Below, one piece after another: positions 15,733-24,592 of a DNA stretch of 64,000 nt. The stretch is from Runella aurantiaca (lineage in GTDB: Bacteria > Bacteroidota > Bacteroidia > Cytophagales > Spirosomataceae). The stretch covers positions 170,038 to 234,037 of the forward strand of contig NZ_QPIW01000010.1 in the NCBI RefSeq assembly GCF_003339505.1, given 5' to 3'. The translations under genes and the position numbers were made by a program. The stretch's first letter is position 1; the number at the start of each line of letters is the position of its first letter. Below the pieces are notes generated by a model. That model was not told the DNA's origin. It saw nothing but the letters and a program-made list of their open reading frames with translations, and searched no databases.

Positions 15733-16830
15733 CTAAGCAGCCGGCGTCGTGTTCATTACTTCTGTTTGCTTACGGATAGAAGCCATGTGAATCAGTTCAA
15801 ACAACTCTTCCACAAAATCAGGGTACAAATTCATTTGCTTACCCAAATCGGCGCGGTTTTTACGAAGTTGTCTCCAACGATCCATTTGCAAAACGGCCAC
15901 GTTGTTATCACGCTTGTATTCACCCAACTGCTCCACTAACGACATACGCGTGCCCAAAATCTCTAGTAGTTCACGGTCAAGATTATCGAGTTTACTGCGT
16001 AGTTGTTCCAACTGATTGATATAATCTGTGCCGTACTCGGGCTTACGAACGTGCAGTTCGTGCAGCATTTCGCCCAAAGCAGCTGGCGTCAATTGTTGAG
16101 CCGCATCCGACCACGCTTTGTCTGGGTTGCAGTGTGACTCAATGATGAGACCATCGTAGTTTAAATCTAACGCCCGTTGTGCAATTTCGAACAAATACGC
16201 ACGTTTTCCGGCCATGTGGCTAGGGTCACCAATCATGGGCAACTCTGGAAACATCGTTTTGAGTTCGATGGCAATATTCCACATGGGAGAGTTGCGGTAT
16301 TTTGTTTCCTGCGCATTCGAAAAACCACGGTGAATAGCTCCGAGTTTTTTGATGCCAGCACGGTTAATACGCTCAAATGCTCCAATCCACAATGCCAAGT
16401 CTGGATTGACTGGGTTTTTGATCAACACAGGCACATCCACCCCTTGCAACGCATCCGCCAAATCTTGAACATTGAACGGGTTAACGGTGGTACGGGCTCC
16501 AATCCACAAAATATCAATTCCGTATTTAAGAGCAAGTTCAACGTGCTGAGGAGTAGCTACTTCAACAGCAATCGGCAAACCAGTTTCTTTTTTTACGGCA
16601 GCAAGCCAAGGCAACGCAGCCTCGCCCATTCCTTCAAAGCTTCCAGGACGGGTACGTGGTTTCCACACGCCCGCGCGCAGTACGTTTGCATATCCTAATG
16701 CTTTAATCTGGGTCGCGGTTTCCCAAACCTGCTCTTCAGTTTCGGCACTGCATGGGCCTGCAATGACGAGTGGTTTCCCTCCCGTATCAACCCACGAACT
16801 CATTGGTAAAATTTCTAAGGTGGCACTCAT
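15733..16830 (-). CDS. Bifunctional DAHP synthase / chorismate mutase (type II)
   Basis: The enzyme condenses phosphoenolpyruvate and erythrose 4-phosphate to DAHP, the entry of the shikimate pathway, and also rearranges chorismate to prephenate. The 365-residue protein starts with the DAHP synthase barrel (about 15-265; LVIAGPCSAE, LRAGVWKPRTRPGSFEG, IGARTTVNPF, LIKNPVNPD, GDPSHMAGKR, IESHCNPDKAWSDA) and ends with an AroQ-type chorismate mutase helix bundle (about 275-360; LRSKLDNLDRELLEILGTRMSLVEQLGEYKRDNNV). This fusion order is the one usual in Bacteroidota. The mutase probably also gives prephenate or tyrosine feedback control, which is known for relatives. Monocistronic here. Confidence 0.95.
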   Translation of the reverse strand: MSATLEILPMSSWVDTGGKPLVIAGPCSAETEEQVWETATQIKALGYANVLRAGVWKPRTRPGSFEGMGEAALPWLAAVKKETGLPIAVEVATPQHVELALKYGIDILWIGARTTVNPFNVQDLADALQGVDVPVLIKNPVNPDLALWIGAFERINRAGIKKLGAIHRGFSNAQETKYRNSPMWNIAIELKTMFPELPMIGDPSHMAGKRAYLFEIAQRALDLNYDGLIIESHCNPDKAWSDAAQQLTPAALGEMLHELHVRKPEYGTDYINQLEQLRSKLDNLDRELLEILGTRMSLVEQLGEYKRDNNVAVLQMDRWRQLRKNRADLGKQMNLYPDFVEELFELIHMASIRKQTEVMNTTPAA

Positions 16831-16882
16831 AATCGAGAAAAATTAAAAAAATTAATTAAGTACAACAATCTGATATTAACAA

Positions 16883-16914
16883 TTTGATAGCTAAGGACAA
16901 CTTTTGTAATTTTG
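16883..16914 (+). promoter_or_regulatory. Bacteroidota promoter for proline dehydrogenase
   Basis: TTTG (16883-16886), a 20-nt spacer, then TAATTTTG (16907-16914), an exact fit to TTTG-N17-23-TAnnTTTG. Transcription would start near 16921, giving a leader of about 35 nt to the ATG at 16956. Confidence 0.7.
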
Positions 16915-16955
16915 CATTTGTTTTATTGTTATAACAACAAACGCACGTTAAAATT

Positions 16956-18164
16956 ATGTCTATAAGTGTTGCTTCCCCCCAAGTAGGGGTTTCGTTTGAT
17001 GACACTTCGGTTGCATTCTCATCAAAGTCAAATTTCCAGTTAAAGAAAACTTACTGGCTATTTGCATTAATGAATCAACCTTGGCTTGTAAAATTAGGAA
17101 CTTTTTTTATAAAACTCGCGCTTTTGTTACGACTTCCCGTCAAAAACCTCATAAAAGCAACTTTATTTGGCCAATTTTGTGGAGGTGAAAATATAAAAGA
17201 GTGCAACAAAACCATAGATAATTTGGCAAAGTCTAAAATTGGAACAATTTTAGACTATTCGGTTGAGGGAGAAGACAATGAGCAGAGTTTTGATAAAACT
17301 GCTAGCGAAATTCTGCTAACTATCGAAAAAGCGAGCCAAACCGAAGGGATTCCGTTTTCAGTTTTTAAGGTAACGGGGATTGGTTCAACCCCTCTGATGG
17401 AGAAAATTCAGGCGGGAGAGCCCCTTACTTCCAACGAGCAAGTTGCTTTTGAACGCCTCAAACAACGCGTGGACCAATTATGCCAAAAAGCCCACGATCT
17501 GGATGTCAAAATTTTTGTCGATGCCGAAGAAAGCTGGATTCAGGATGTAATTGATCAACTGGCGTACAAGGCAATGCAAAAATACAACACCAAAAAGCCC
17601 ATCGTCTACAATACATTCCAGATGTACCGCCGCGATATGCTGGAAAATCTGAAAAAAGCCACTCACGAAGCAAAAGTAGACGGGTATTTTCTAGGAGCTA
17701 AATTGGTAAGAGGTGCCTACTTCGAAAAAGAACGCCAACGCGCCTACGAAAGCGAATACCAAGACCCAATCCACGCTACCAAAGAAGACACCGACTGCGA
17801 CTACAACAAATCCATTTTGTTTGCCCTCGAAAACCGTGACGTGATTTTTATTTGTTTGGGAACCCATAACGAAAGCAGTTGTTTTTACTGTATCGAATTA
17901 ATGCAAAAACTCAACATTCCGCACAACGACCCGCACGTATGGTTTGCGCAGTTGCTCGGAATGAGCGACAATATTTCCTACAATTTGGCCAATGCAGGTT
18001 ATAACGTAGCCAAATACGTACCTTATGGCCCCGTTGAGACGGTTATGCCATATTTGTTCCGTCGTGCCGAAGAAAATAAATCCATTGCGGGACAAAGCAG
18101 CCGCGAGTTTTTGCTTATCAAACGTGAAGTGGGTCGTCGCCACACCATGAAAGTTGTTCATTAA
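16956..18164 (+). CDS. Proline dehydrogenase (FAD-dependent)
   Basis: The 402-residue protein oxidises L-proline to pyrroline-5-carboxylate and passes electrons to the quinone pool. It is the single-domain form, without the P5C dehydrogenase of PutA. Diagnostic stretches are FKVTGIGSTPLMEKI, FVDAEESWIQDVID, IVYNTFQMYRRDMLE, GAKLVRGAYFEKER, GTHNESS, and the proline-binding tail YVPYGPVETVMPYLFRRAEEN with the two arginines. N-terminal ~90 residues are more variable and bear a hydrophobic stretch that may help membrane contact. A good promoter lies 42 nt upstream of the ATG. lspA follows at 10 nt and is probably co-transcribed. Confidence 0.93.
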   Translation: MSISVASPQVGVSFDDTSVAFSSKSNFQLKKTYWLFALMNQPWLVKLGTFFIKLALLLRLPVKNLIKATLFGQFCGGENIKECNKTIDNLAKSKIGTILDYSVEGEDNEQSFDKTASEILLTIEKASQTEGIPFSVFKVTGIGSTPLMEKIQAGEPLTSNEQVAFERLKQRVDQLCQKAHDLDVKIFVDAEESWIQDVIDQLAYKAMQKYNTKKPIVYNTFQMYRRDMLENLKKATHEAKVDGYFLGAKLVRGAYFEKERQRAYESEYQDPIHATKEDTDCDYNKSILFALENRDVIFICLGTHNESSCFYCIELMQKLNIPHNDPHVWFAQLLGMSDNISYNLANAGYNVAKYVPYGPVETVMPYLFRRAEENKSIAGQSSREFLLIKREVGRRHTMKVVH

Positions 18165-18174
18165 TCCCCATTCC

Positions 18175-18996
18175 ATGACTCAATCCCCCAAAGGCCCTCT
18201 CAAATTCTTTTTGTTCGCCCTGTTGCTTATCAGTGTAGATCAAGCTTCAAAATTGCTCGTACACCAGTATATGTCTCCGGGATTTGCTGGGCAAATTAGA
18301 CTCATCGGAGATTGGTTCAAGCTGTATTACGTAACCAACCCGGGCATGGCGTTTGGGATGCAAATTGACCACGAATACGGCAAGTTGTTTCTGACGGTAT
18401 TCAGGCTGGGAGCCATGATTTTTATTGCTGGCTATATGTTGCGCCTTGCCCAAAAAGGAGCCTCCAACGGACTCCTCTGGGCTATGGCCATGATTTTGGC
18501 GGGAGCCATCGGCAACTTGATTGACAGTATTTTTTACGGAGTGCTTATCGACAATGCCCCTTACGGCTCTCCCACTCCGTGGTTTCACGGCCAGGTTATT
18601 GACATGGTATTCATTGATTTTTGGGAAGGTTTTGTACCTGATTGGGTTCCTGTTTGGGGGGGGCAATACTACACAACGCCTATTTTCAACTTTGCCGACG
18701 CCTGTATTTTTATCGGTGTCTGTATCATTTTGATGTTTCAGGGCACTTTTTTCCCGCGTTTGGATGAGCACGAAGAGATTGAAGAGGCTCCGAAAACGGA
18801 TGAAATTACCGAGGTTGCATCAATCGTTGCATCCGAAGGCGAAACCGAAACACCCGCATCAGAAACGGAGGTAATCCCAACACAAGATGTCACCGAGCCT
18901 ACTTCAACATTGGAAGAAGAAACGCCAGAATCTGCCTTGGAAGCCCTTCCCCCAACAAATGACAACACTAGCACACAAGTACCTAGTAAAGAATAG
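18175..18996 (+). CDS. lspA: Lipoprotein signal peptidase (signal peptidase II) with acidic C-terminal tail
   Basis: LspA cleaves the signal peptide from prolipoproteins in the inner membrane. ATG 18175 is preferred over the in-frame TTG at 18154 that overlaps the preceding gene. The 273-residue protein has four membrane helices and the family boxes DQASKLLV (22-29), VTNPGMAFGM (53-62), GNLIDSIFYG with catalytic Asp117, and FNFADACIF with catalytic Asp175. In the third box a Ser replaces the usual Arg after the Asp (GNLIDS), and a long insert follows (NAPYGSPTPWFHG, VPDWVPVWGGQYYTTP), common in Bacteroidota. Residues 196-273 form an acidic Glu/Thr/Pro-rich low-complexity tail, about 75 residues beyond the usual end. 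Confidence 0.93.
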   Translation: MTQSPKGPLKFFLFALLLISVDQASKLLVHQYMSPGFAGQIRLIGDWFKLYYVTNPGMAFGMQIDHEYGKLFLTVFRLGAMIFIAGYMLRLAQKGASNGLLWAMAMILAGAIGNLIDSIFYGVLIDNAPYGSPTPWFHGQVIDMVFIDFWEGFVPDWVPVWGGQYYTTPIFNFADACIFIGVCIILMFQGTFFPRLDEHEEIEEAPKTDEITEVASIVASEGETETPASETEVIPTQDVTEPTSTLEEETPESALEALPPTNDNTSTQVPSKE

Positions 18997-19020
18997 ATTA
19001 CCAAATCAACTATATAAAAA

Positions 19021-19052
19021 AAGAGAATGCCGCAGGGCATTCTCTTTTTTTA
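19021..19052. terminator. Bidirectional intrinsic terminator
   Basis: AAGAGAATGCC (19021-19031), loop GCAG, GGCATTCTCTT (19036-19046) followed by TTTTT; preceded by an A-run on the left. It serves lspA (+) and the superoxide dismutase gene (-), whose stops flank it. Confidence 0.88.
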
Positions 19053-19074
19053 TATGACAGATAAAATCAAGTCT

Positions 19075-19752
19075 TTACTTCATCGCTGCCGCATACAATT
19101 CGGCTACTTTATCCCAATTCACGACATTCCAAAAAGCGTCTAGATAGTCGGGACGTTTGTTTTGATACTTAAGATAATATGCGTGCTCCCACACATCAAC
19201 CCCCAAAATCGGCGCGCCTTGTACATCAGCTACGGGCATCAATGGATTGTCTTGGTTTGGCGTAGAGGTGACCACCAATTTTTTATCTTTTACAATCAAC
19301 CACGCCCATCCTGAACCAAAACGGGTAGTACCTGCTTCTTTAAATTTCTTTTTGAATTCGTCCAATGAACCAAAATCTTTGGTAATGGCATCGGCCAATG
19401 CTCCTTTGGGCGCGCCGCCTTTGCCGGGCCCCATGATGCTCCAAAAGAAGGTGTGATTCCAATGTCCCCCACCGTTATTGCGCACTGCGGGAGCAGTTTC
19501 TTTCGTAATTCCTTTTACCAGCGCATCAGGCGTCAATTTTTCTTCTGGTTTACCCGCCACGGCCTTGTTCAAGTTGTCGATATAGGCTTTATGGTGACGT
19601 CCATAATGGATTTCCATGGTAGTCTTGTCAATATTGGGCTCAAGAGCATCCGATGCGTACGGAAGTGGAGCCTGCGTAAATTGTGCCATAGCCTGCAACG
19701 AACCTGCGGCCAATGCTATTGCAAATGCATTGCGGAGAAATTTAGTTGTCAT
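19075..19752 (-). CDS. Exported Mn/Fe superoxide dismutase
   Basis: The 225-residue enzyme turns superoxide into oxygen and hydrogen peroxide. A cleavable signal peptide ([24 protein letters not shown]) precedes the normal start of the family, so this copy acts in the periplasm or outside, which is less common for Fe/Mn enzymes. Metal ligands are visible in EIHYGRHH (first His), [10 protein letters not shown] (His of NH), and [11 protein letters not shown] (Asp and His). The GGHWNH context resembles Mn-preferring or cambialistic members. Monocistronic, with its own terminator shared with lspA. Confidence 0.94.
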   Translation of the reverse strand: MTTKFLRNAFAIALAAGSLQAMAQFTQAPLPYASDALEPNIDKTTMEIHYGRHHKAYIDNLNKAVAGKPEEKLTPDALVKGITKETAPAVRNNGGGHWNHTFFWSIMGPGKGGAPKGALADAITKDFGSLDEFKKKFKEAGTTRFGSGWAWLIVKDKKLVVTSTPNQDNPLMPVADVQGAPILGVDVWEHAYYLKYQNKRPDYLDAFWNVVNWDKVAELYAAAMK

Positions 19753-19844
19753 TTTGCTAAAAAGAGTTGATTAATGAATGATGTGCAATATTACGTAGAA
19801 TACAACGCAAGAAAAGCAGCGAAAGTTATTTTCTGCGTAAAAAT

Positions 19845-19879
19845 AAAAAAACCTTCTGCGCAATGCAGAAGGCTTTTTT
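19845..19879 (-). terminator. Intrinsic terminator of the glutamine synthetase-family gene
   Basis: CCTTCTGC (19852-19859), loop GCAAT, GCAGAAGG (19865-19872), with A-run on one side and T-run on the other, so it can work in both directions. It stands 116 nt downstream of the - strand gene that ends at 19995. The stretch 19753-19994 otherwise shows no gene. Confidence 0.82.
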
Positions 19880-19994
19880 AAGTATTTGTAGTAGAGGTTT
19901 AGAAATAATCGTTGCAAAAGTAGTAGATAAATTGATTAAATGAATTATTTCAAGAAAAAATTTAAAAATTCACTTAGCAACTCTTTCTAACCCC

Positions 19995-21374
19995 TTAAAT
20001 CTGTTCAAAATACCGTTTCCGTTCCCAGTCGGTCACCGATGCATTGTAAGCGGCCTGCTCTGTTTTATAAAAATGCGTGTAATGCTCCACTACTTCGGGC
20101 CCAAAACTCCGCTTGGCAAACTCGCTATTGGAGAAAATCGCAATGGACTCAGCCAAGGTGTACGGAACCCTCGGCAAATGCGCCGCGGCATAGATATCAC
20201 CCTCAAAAATGGCTGGTGGCTCAATCTGCTTTTCAATTCCTTCCAATCCACACGCCAACAATCCCGCAAAAGCTAGATAAGGATTACAGTCCGCCCCCGG
20301 AATCCGGCACTCAATCCGTAGGCTTTTGCCTTGACCCACTACCCTAAAACCAGCAGTGCGATTGTCATAACTCCACGCCAGACGCGTAGGGGCCCACGAA
20401 CCATCTACATAGCGCTTGTATGAGTTGATGGTTGGGGCATAAAATACCATAACATCGGGGGCATGAGCAATGCAACCCCCTAAAAACCAACGGAATGTAT
20501 CTGAACACTGAACGGGCCCCAGCGTATTGTCGCCTGCAAAGGCCGTTTCGCCATCTTTCCACAAACTGATGTGAATATGGCAACTAGAACCCGCGCGGTC
20601 GGCGGCAAATTTGGCCATAAACGTAATACTCCAACCCATGGCATCGGCCACTTCTTTGAGACATTGTTTGTACACCACGTGGCGGTCGGCCATGTCTAGT
20701 ATTTCGGCGTAGCGTACATTGAGCTCGTGTTGACCCAAGCCCCATTCTCCTTTGGAGTTTTCAACGGGCACGCCCGATTGCTTCAAATAACGCCGCGCCG
20801 CCGCGTTGAACGGCTCGGTACGGGTACCTTGCAAAATATGGTAATCTTCGATGTACCAGCCTACAGCGCGCAGTTGCGCGAAACCCGTTTCGTGCGCTTC
20901 GCGAAAACTGTTTTCAAACAGATAATATTCCAACTCGGAAGCGGCCAGCACGTCAAACCCGTGTTGAGCGGCTTTATCAAGCTGTTTTCTCAGGATTGAA
21001 CGGGGCGCTATGTCAACATATTGGTGCGATTTTTCGTTTTTAACATCGCAGATAATCATCGCGGTGCGGTCAAGCCACGCCGCTACCCGCAGCGTAGAAA
21101 GATCGGGCACTAAATGAAAATCACCGTAGCCGAGTTCCCAGTTGGCAAACGAAAACCCTGGCACTGGGTCCATCGCCATATCGGTGGTGAGGAGGTAATT
21201 GCAGCCGTGGGTGCCGTGTTTATAAATATCATCGACAAAAAAATCAGCGTCGAAACGTTTTCCGACGAGCCGCCCGTAATGGTCAGTAAAGGCTACAATA
21301 ATGGTTTCAATGGTTTGTTGGTCTACAGCTTCGCGTAGTTGGTCAATAGTAAGGAGTCCTTGGGGTTTAGACAT
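19995..21374 (-). CDS. Glutamine synthetase-family ligase (GlnA/PuuA-like)
   Basis: ATG at 21374 gives a 459-residue protein (MSKPQGLLTIDQLRE); in-frame codons further upstream encode an unlikely hydrophobic extension. The N-terminal beta-grasp (FTDHYGRLVGKRFDADFF) and the catalytic domain are complete: ELEYYLFE and GQHELNVRYAE carry metal-binding Glu residues, SSCHIHISLW the conserved His, NSYKRYVDGSWAPTRLAWSYDNRTAGFRV the ATP/phosphate-binding region, and IECRIPGADCNPYLA the end of the active site. The length and the lack of the adenylylation loop of GlnA type I fit the gamma-glutamyl-polyamine or ethanolamine ligase branch rather than the main glutamine synthetase. Substrate cannot be fixed; no polyamine genes are nearby. 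Confidence 0.88.
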   Translation of the reverse strand: MSKPQGLLTIDQLREAVDQQTIETIIVAFTDHYGRLVGKRFDADFFVDDIYKHGTHGCNYLLTTDMAMDPVPGFSFANWELGYGDFHLVPDLSTLRVAAWLDRTAMIICDVKNEKSHQYVDIAPRSILRKQLDKAAQHGFDVLAASELEYYLFENSFREAHETGFAQLRAVGWYIEDYHILQGTRTEPFNAAARRYLKQSGVPVENSKGEWGLGQHELNVRYAEILDMADRHVVYKQCLKEVADAMGWSITFMAKFAADRAGSSCHIHISLWKDGETAFAGDNTLGPVQCSDTFRWFLGGCIAHAPDVMVFYAPTINSYKRYVDGSWAPTRLAWSYDNRTAGFRVVGQGKSLRIECRIPGADCNPYLAFAGLLACGLEGIEKQIEPPAIFEGDIYAAAHLPRVPYTLAESIAIFSNSEFAKRSFGPEVVEHYTHFYKTEQAAYNASVTDWERKRYFEQI

Positions 21375-21587
21375 GGTGTCGTTTTTTTGCCTTAAAAATA
21401 GCAAAAAGGCAACATCCTTGCTTGAGATAATTCGGCATACCACAAAAAAGTACTTTTCCCCTCCCTACTTCTGGTTTCTTTCTACCTGCAACTCAATGCC
21501 TTTGAGAACCGATAACCTCTTGAAAAAAATAGATTGAGGGCTACGACTTTAAAGGGCTGGCTCACGACCTTCAAGCCAGTTCACCAA

Positions 21588-23267
21588 TTATTCCCAAATG
21601 ACATTCTCTTTTCCTTCATACCAAGGCTCCATCATTTGGCCATAGGTTTTTTCAATCACATTGCGCTTGGTTTTCATGGTGGGTGTCAACATATTGTTAT
21701 CGACCGTCCAAGCTTCTCTCATTACGACAATCTTTTGTACACGCTCGTAAGATTTAAGTTTGGGGTTCACATCCGAGAGTGTAGCGGCTAGACTTTGAGT
21801 GACGGCGTCGCGTTCAACGGCCCGAGCAATTTCGGACAAAACCACCAAAGCAATGGGCTGCGGTAAACTTTGGCCCACTACGCAGATTTGTTCAATCAGC
21901 TTATTGTCCGCAAATCCAAATTCTATCTGTGAAGGTGCCACGTATTCACCTTTAGAAGTTTTGTACATTTCTTTTACCCGACCCGTAATTTTGATATAGC
22001 CTTCACTGTCAATTTCGCCCACATCCCCCGTATGAATCCATCCTTCGTCATCGATGGTTTCCGAAGTCATTTGGGGTTCTTTATAATAGCCTATCATGTT
22101 CCATTCAGCGCGCGTCAGGATTTCGCCCGTATCGGGCATTATTTTTACTTCTACCCCTGGATACAGCTTTCCTACGGTTCCATCCTTGGGCGCATCGGCG
22201 GGGGCCATACATACTGCGCCCATGTTTTCGGTCATTCCGTACGCTTCTTGAATTTTTATTCCCAGACGGCGAAACCACGTAATCAATGACACCGGCATCG
22301 GAGCCGCCGCCGTCAAAATAAACTTCGCTTCATTAAGCCCCAACCCTTTACGGATTTTTTTCTTGATAATGCCACTCAGAATAGGGATTTTGAGCAACAT
22401 ATCGAGCTTTTTCTGGGGCATTTTTGCCAAAATTCCCAATTGGAATTTAGTCCAGATGCGTGGCACTGCAAAAAAATGCGTAGGCTGTGCAGCAGCTAGG
22501 TTCGCCGCAAAAGTATCCAATGACTCTGCGAAGTAAATAGTCCCTCCCGTGCCTACGGCCGTTACTGCCACCACATTCCGCTCGGCAATATGACATAGGG
22601 GCAAATACGAAAAAAAACGGGTCTCGGGCAAATGATAGAGCATCATATCTTGGGTGACGTGCATGACCTTGGCCATCGCTTTGTACGTAAGCATTACTCC
22701 TTTGGGATTGCCTGTGGTACCAGAAGTATATACAATGGAGAATAAATCATCTAACTTCGGTCGGGGCGACTCAGTCATCGGTTTGCTGTAAGCAAGGATA
22801 TCATCCCACTGTACATGCTCAGGGTCAGGATTATACGTTGGAAAAGAAATACAGCTTACACCTGTAGGAATTCCCTTTTTCATTCCCTGCCAATTATCGA
22901 TTTTTCCAACAAAAAGCACCTGACAACCGCTATGAGTTAACACTTGATTTAACTGCTCGCCCGTAAGGGTGGGATAAAACGGCACCGAAACATGCCCAGA
23001 CATCATGATGGCGAGGTCGGCAATAATCCATTCTGCACAGTTTTTTGAAACCAGCCCGATGTTGCTTTGTGGCTCTAACCCCAGCGAAACAAGGTATCCA
23101 GCCAATCGCCTTACCTGCTCTCCCGTTTCAGCCCACGTAAAGTCTTTGAATTTTTTACCAAAAGGCTGACGCAAAAAAACCTTGTCTGGCTGCGTTTTTT
23201 CCCATTGATAAAAATAATCTACGACTGTTTTCAGCTCCGACCCGTTAGAAATTACCGTTGTTTTCAT
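21588..23267 (-). CDS. AMP-dependent long-chain acyl-CoA synthetase
   Basis: The 559-residue enzyme activates a fatty acid to acyl-AMP and then acyl-CoA. The P-loop-like AMP-binding motif is YTSGTTGNPKGVMLTYK (near 195), followed by the A5 region QEAYGMTENMGAVCMAP and the A7-A8 region GWIHTGDVGEIDSEGYIKITGRVKEMYKTSKGEYV. The variable C-terminal lysine lies in the region around NNMLTPTMKTKRNVIEK. The arrangement matches the FadD15/long-chain group, used for beta-oxidation or lipid recycling. It is monocistronic; a direct repeat in its promoter region (23315-23363) may be its operator. Confidence 0.93.
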   Translation of the reverse strand: MKTTVISNGSELKTVVDYFYQWEKTQPDKVFLRQPFGKKFKDFTWAETGEQVRRLAGYLVSLGLEPQSNIGLVSKNCAEWIIADLAIMMSGHVSVPFYPTLTGEQLNQVLTHSGCQVLFVGKIDNWQGMKKGIPTGVSCISFPTYNPDPEHVQWDDILAYSKPMTESPRPKLDDLFSIVYTSGTTGNPKGVMLTYKAMAKVMHVTQDMMLYHLPETRFFSYLPLCHIAERNVVAVTAVGTGGTIYFAESLDTFAANLAAAQPTHFFAVPRIWTKFQLGILAKMPQKKLDMLLKIPILSGIIKKKIRKGLGLNEAKFILTAAAPMPVSLITWFRRLGIKIQEAYGMTENMGAVCMAPADAPKDGTVGKLYPGVEVKIMPDTGEILTRAEWNMIGYYKEPQMTSETIDDEGWIHTGDVGEIDSEGYIKITGRVKEMYKTSKGEYVAPSQIEFGFADNKLIEQICVVGQSLPQPIALVVLSEIARAVERDAVTQSLAATLSDVNPKLKSYERVQKIVVMREAWTVDNNMLTPTMKTKRNVIEKTYGQMMEPWYEGKENVIWE

Positions 23268-23314
23268 CGTTTGTAAAGATTTAGGGTTTACAACAAAAAT
23301 ATAATTTTTTCACT

Positions 23315-23363
23315 AAAAAATTGGTTTTGTTCGATGTATTTATTGGGATAAAAAATTGGTTTT
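23315..23363. promoter_or_regulatory. Direct repeat AAAAAATTGGTTTT x2 between divergent genes
   Basis: AAAAAATTGGTTTT occurs at 23315-23328 and again at 23350-23363, 35 nt apart (about 3.3 helical turns). It lies just upstream of the acyl-CoA synthetase start (23267). A possible -7 element on the - strand (CAAAAATA on +, 23294-23301) is next to it. This layout suits an operator pair for a regulator of fatty acid use, but no regulator gene is adjacent. Confidence 0.4.
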
Positions 23364-23469
23364 TGAACACTAATTCGCTAAAAGTGACCTATTCTTACGT
23401 AATCTCCGATTGTTTTCACTGATTCTTTCCATTCTAAAGGTTCGTTCATACTTATTTGCGTTATCGGAT

Positions 23470-23477
23470 TAACTTTG
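23470..23477 (+). promoter_or_regulatory. Bacteroidota -7 element before SBF transporter
   Basis: TAACTTTG fits TAnnTTTG and lies 24 nt before the ATG at 23502. It covers the alternative TTG start at 23475, which argues for ATG 23502 as the true start. No -33 element at the expected spacing. Confidence 0.5.
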
Positions 23478-23501
23478 TACCGATTGATAAATAGAATACG
23501 A

Positions 23502-24485
23502 ATGATTCAGTTATTGGCAAAAGTCGGCATCAACGGATTTTTCTTCGCGTTGCTTGGAATGATAGCATTGGCCTATTTTTTTCCGGCCTTCGGCACCGAA
23601 CAAAGCCCTTTACACTTGCCCGACATCACCGAATATGGCGTATCAGTTATCTTCTTTTTTTACGGCCTAAAACTCAATCCTGAAAAACTAAAAAGTGGCT
23701 TGAGCAACTGGAAACTTCACTTGGTGATTCAATTGACCACTTTTGTGTTGTTTCCACTCATTATTCTTGGTATTGGAGAAGCCTTCAACGTTGATACTTC
23801 TTCGTTGACGTGGTTGGGTATCTTTTATTTAGCGACGCTGCCTTCCACCGTCTCTTCTTCGGTGGTGATGGTGGCGATTGCGGGCGGCAATCTACCCGCT
23901 GCTATTTTCAACGCCAGTGTTTCCAGTATCATCGGCATTTTTATTACACCACTGTGGATGAGTCAGTTACTGGAAAAACAGGACGCTAATTTCGACATCT
24001 CATCCATCATCCTTCGCCTATGTTTAGAAGTGTTATTACCTGTTATCCTTGGTTTTTTCCTGCACAAAAAATGGGGCAAATGGACCGAGCGCTACAACGG
24101 TACACTGCGGATGTTTGACCAATTCATTATTTTGTTGATTGTCTACACTTCTTTTTGCGAATCGTTTGCCAACAACATGTTTAGCAACCAATCCTTCGGT
24201 GAAATCGTGGGGCTGGGCCTTTGGATGTTATTGTTTTTTGCTGTCATGTTCGGAATCATGCTTTTGGTCAGTCGTTGGCTTGGCTTCAACCGCCCAGATA
24301 CCATCACGGTGTTGTTTTGCGGCTCCAAAAAATCGTTAGTGCAGGGAGCCGTGATGGGTAAAGTGCTGTTTCCCAACCCCGTCACGTTGGGCGTGGCGTT
24401 GCTGCCGCTGATGATTTATCATGCGCTACAATTGCTAGTGGGCAGTATGATTGCACAACAGATGGGCAAAAAAGAAGTAGTTTAA
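23502..24485 (+). CDS. SBF-like (bile acid:sodium symporter superfamily) transporter
   Basis: ATG 23502 gives a 327-residue membrane protein with about ten hydrophobic segments: for example FFFALLGMIALAYFFPAFG at the start, then YGVSVIFFFYGLKLNPEKLKSGL, the conserved region LATLPSTVSSSVVMVAIAGGNLPAAIFNASVSSIIGIFITP, and FCGSKKSLVQGAVMGKVLF near the end. The GLKLNPEKL and CGSKKSLVQG motifs are those of the YfeH/PF13593 branch, whose substrates are small organic anions, rather than true bile-acid carriers. Stands alone with its own promoter. Confidence 0.9.
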   Translation: MIQLLAKVGINGFFFALLGMIALAYFFPAFGTEQSPLHLPDITEYGVSVIFFFYGLKLNPEKLKSGLSNWKLHLVIQLTTFVLFPLIILGIGEAFNVDTSSLTWLGIFYLATLPSTVSSSVVMVAIAGGNLPAAIFNASVSSIIGIFITPLWMSQLLEKQDANFDISSIILRLCLEVLLPVILGFFLHKKWGKWTERYNGTLRMFDQFIILLIVYTSFCESFANNMFSNQSFGEIVGLGLWMLLFFAVMFGIMLLVSRWLGFNRPDTITVLFCGSKKSLVQGAVMGKVLFPNPVTLGVALLPLMIYHALQLLVGSMIAQQMGKKEVV

Positions 24486-24502
24486 GCCATTACGTCTTCT
24501 CA

Positions 24503-24534
24503 TTTGTCATTACCGTACTTTAACGTTATTTTTG
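24503..24534 (+). promoter_or_regulatory. Bacteroidota promoter for propeller-amidohydrolase
   Basis: TTTG (24503-24506), 20 nt, TATTTTTG (24527-24534): an exact consensus promoter. The start site would be near 24541, so the TTG at 24542 cannot be a normal start codon and the TTG at 24593, with a ~50-nt leader, is supported instead. Confidence 0.7.
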
Positions 24535-24592
24535 AGAAACTTTGGTTCGCCAATCCTTAGCACACATTTCATCATTCCAAGCCCCTTTTCCC

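Noticed and set aside
16177..16698. 173-codon open frame on + opposite the DAHP synthase gene
   Set aside because: Antisense to a highly conserved enzyme; no supporting feature.
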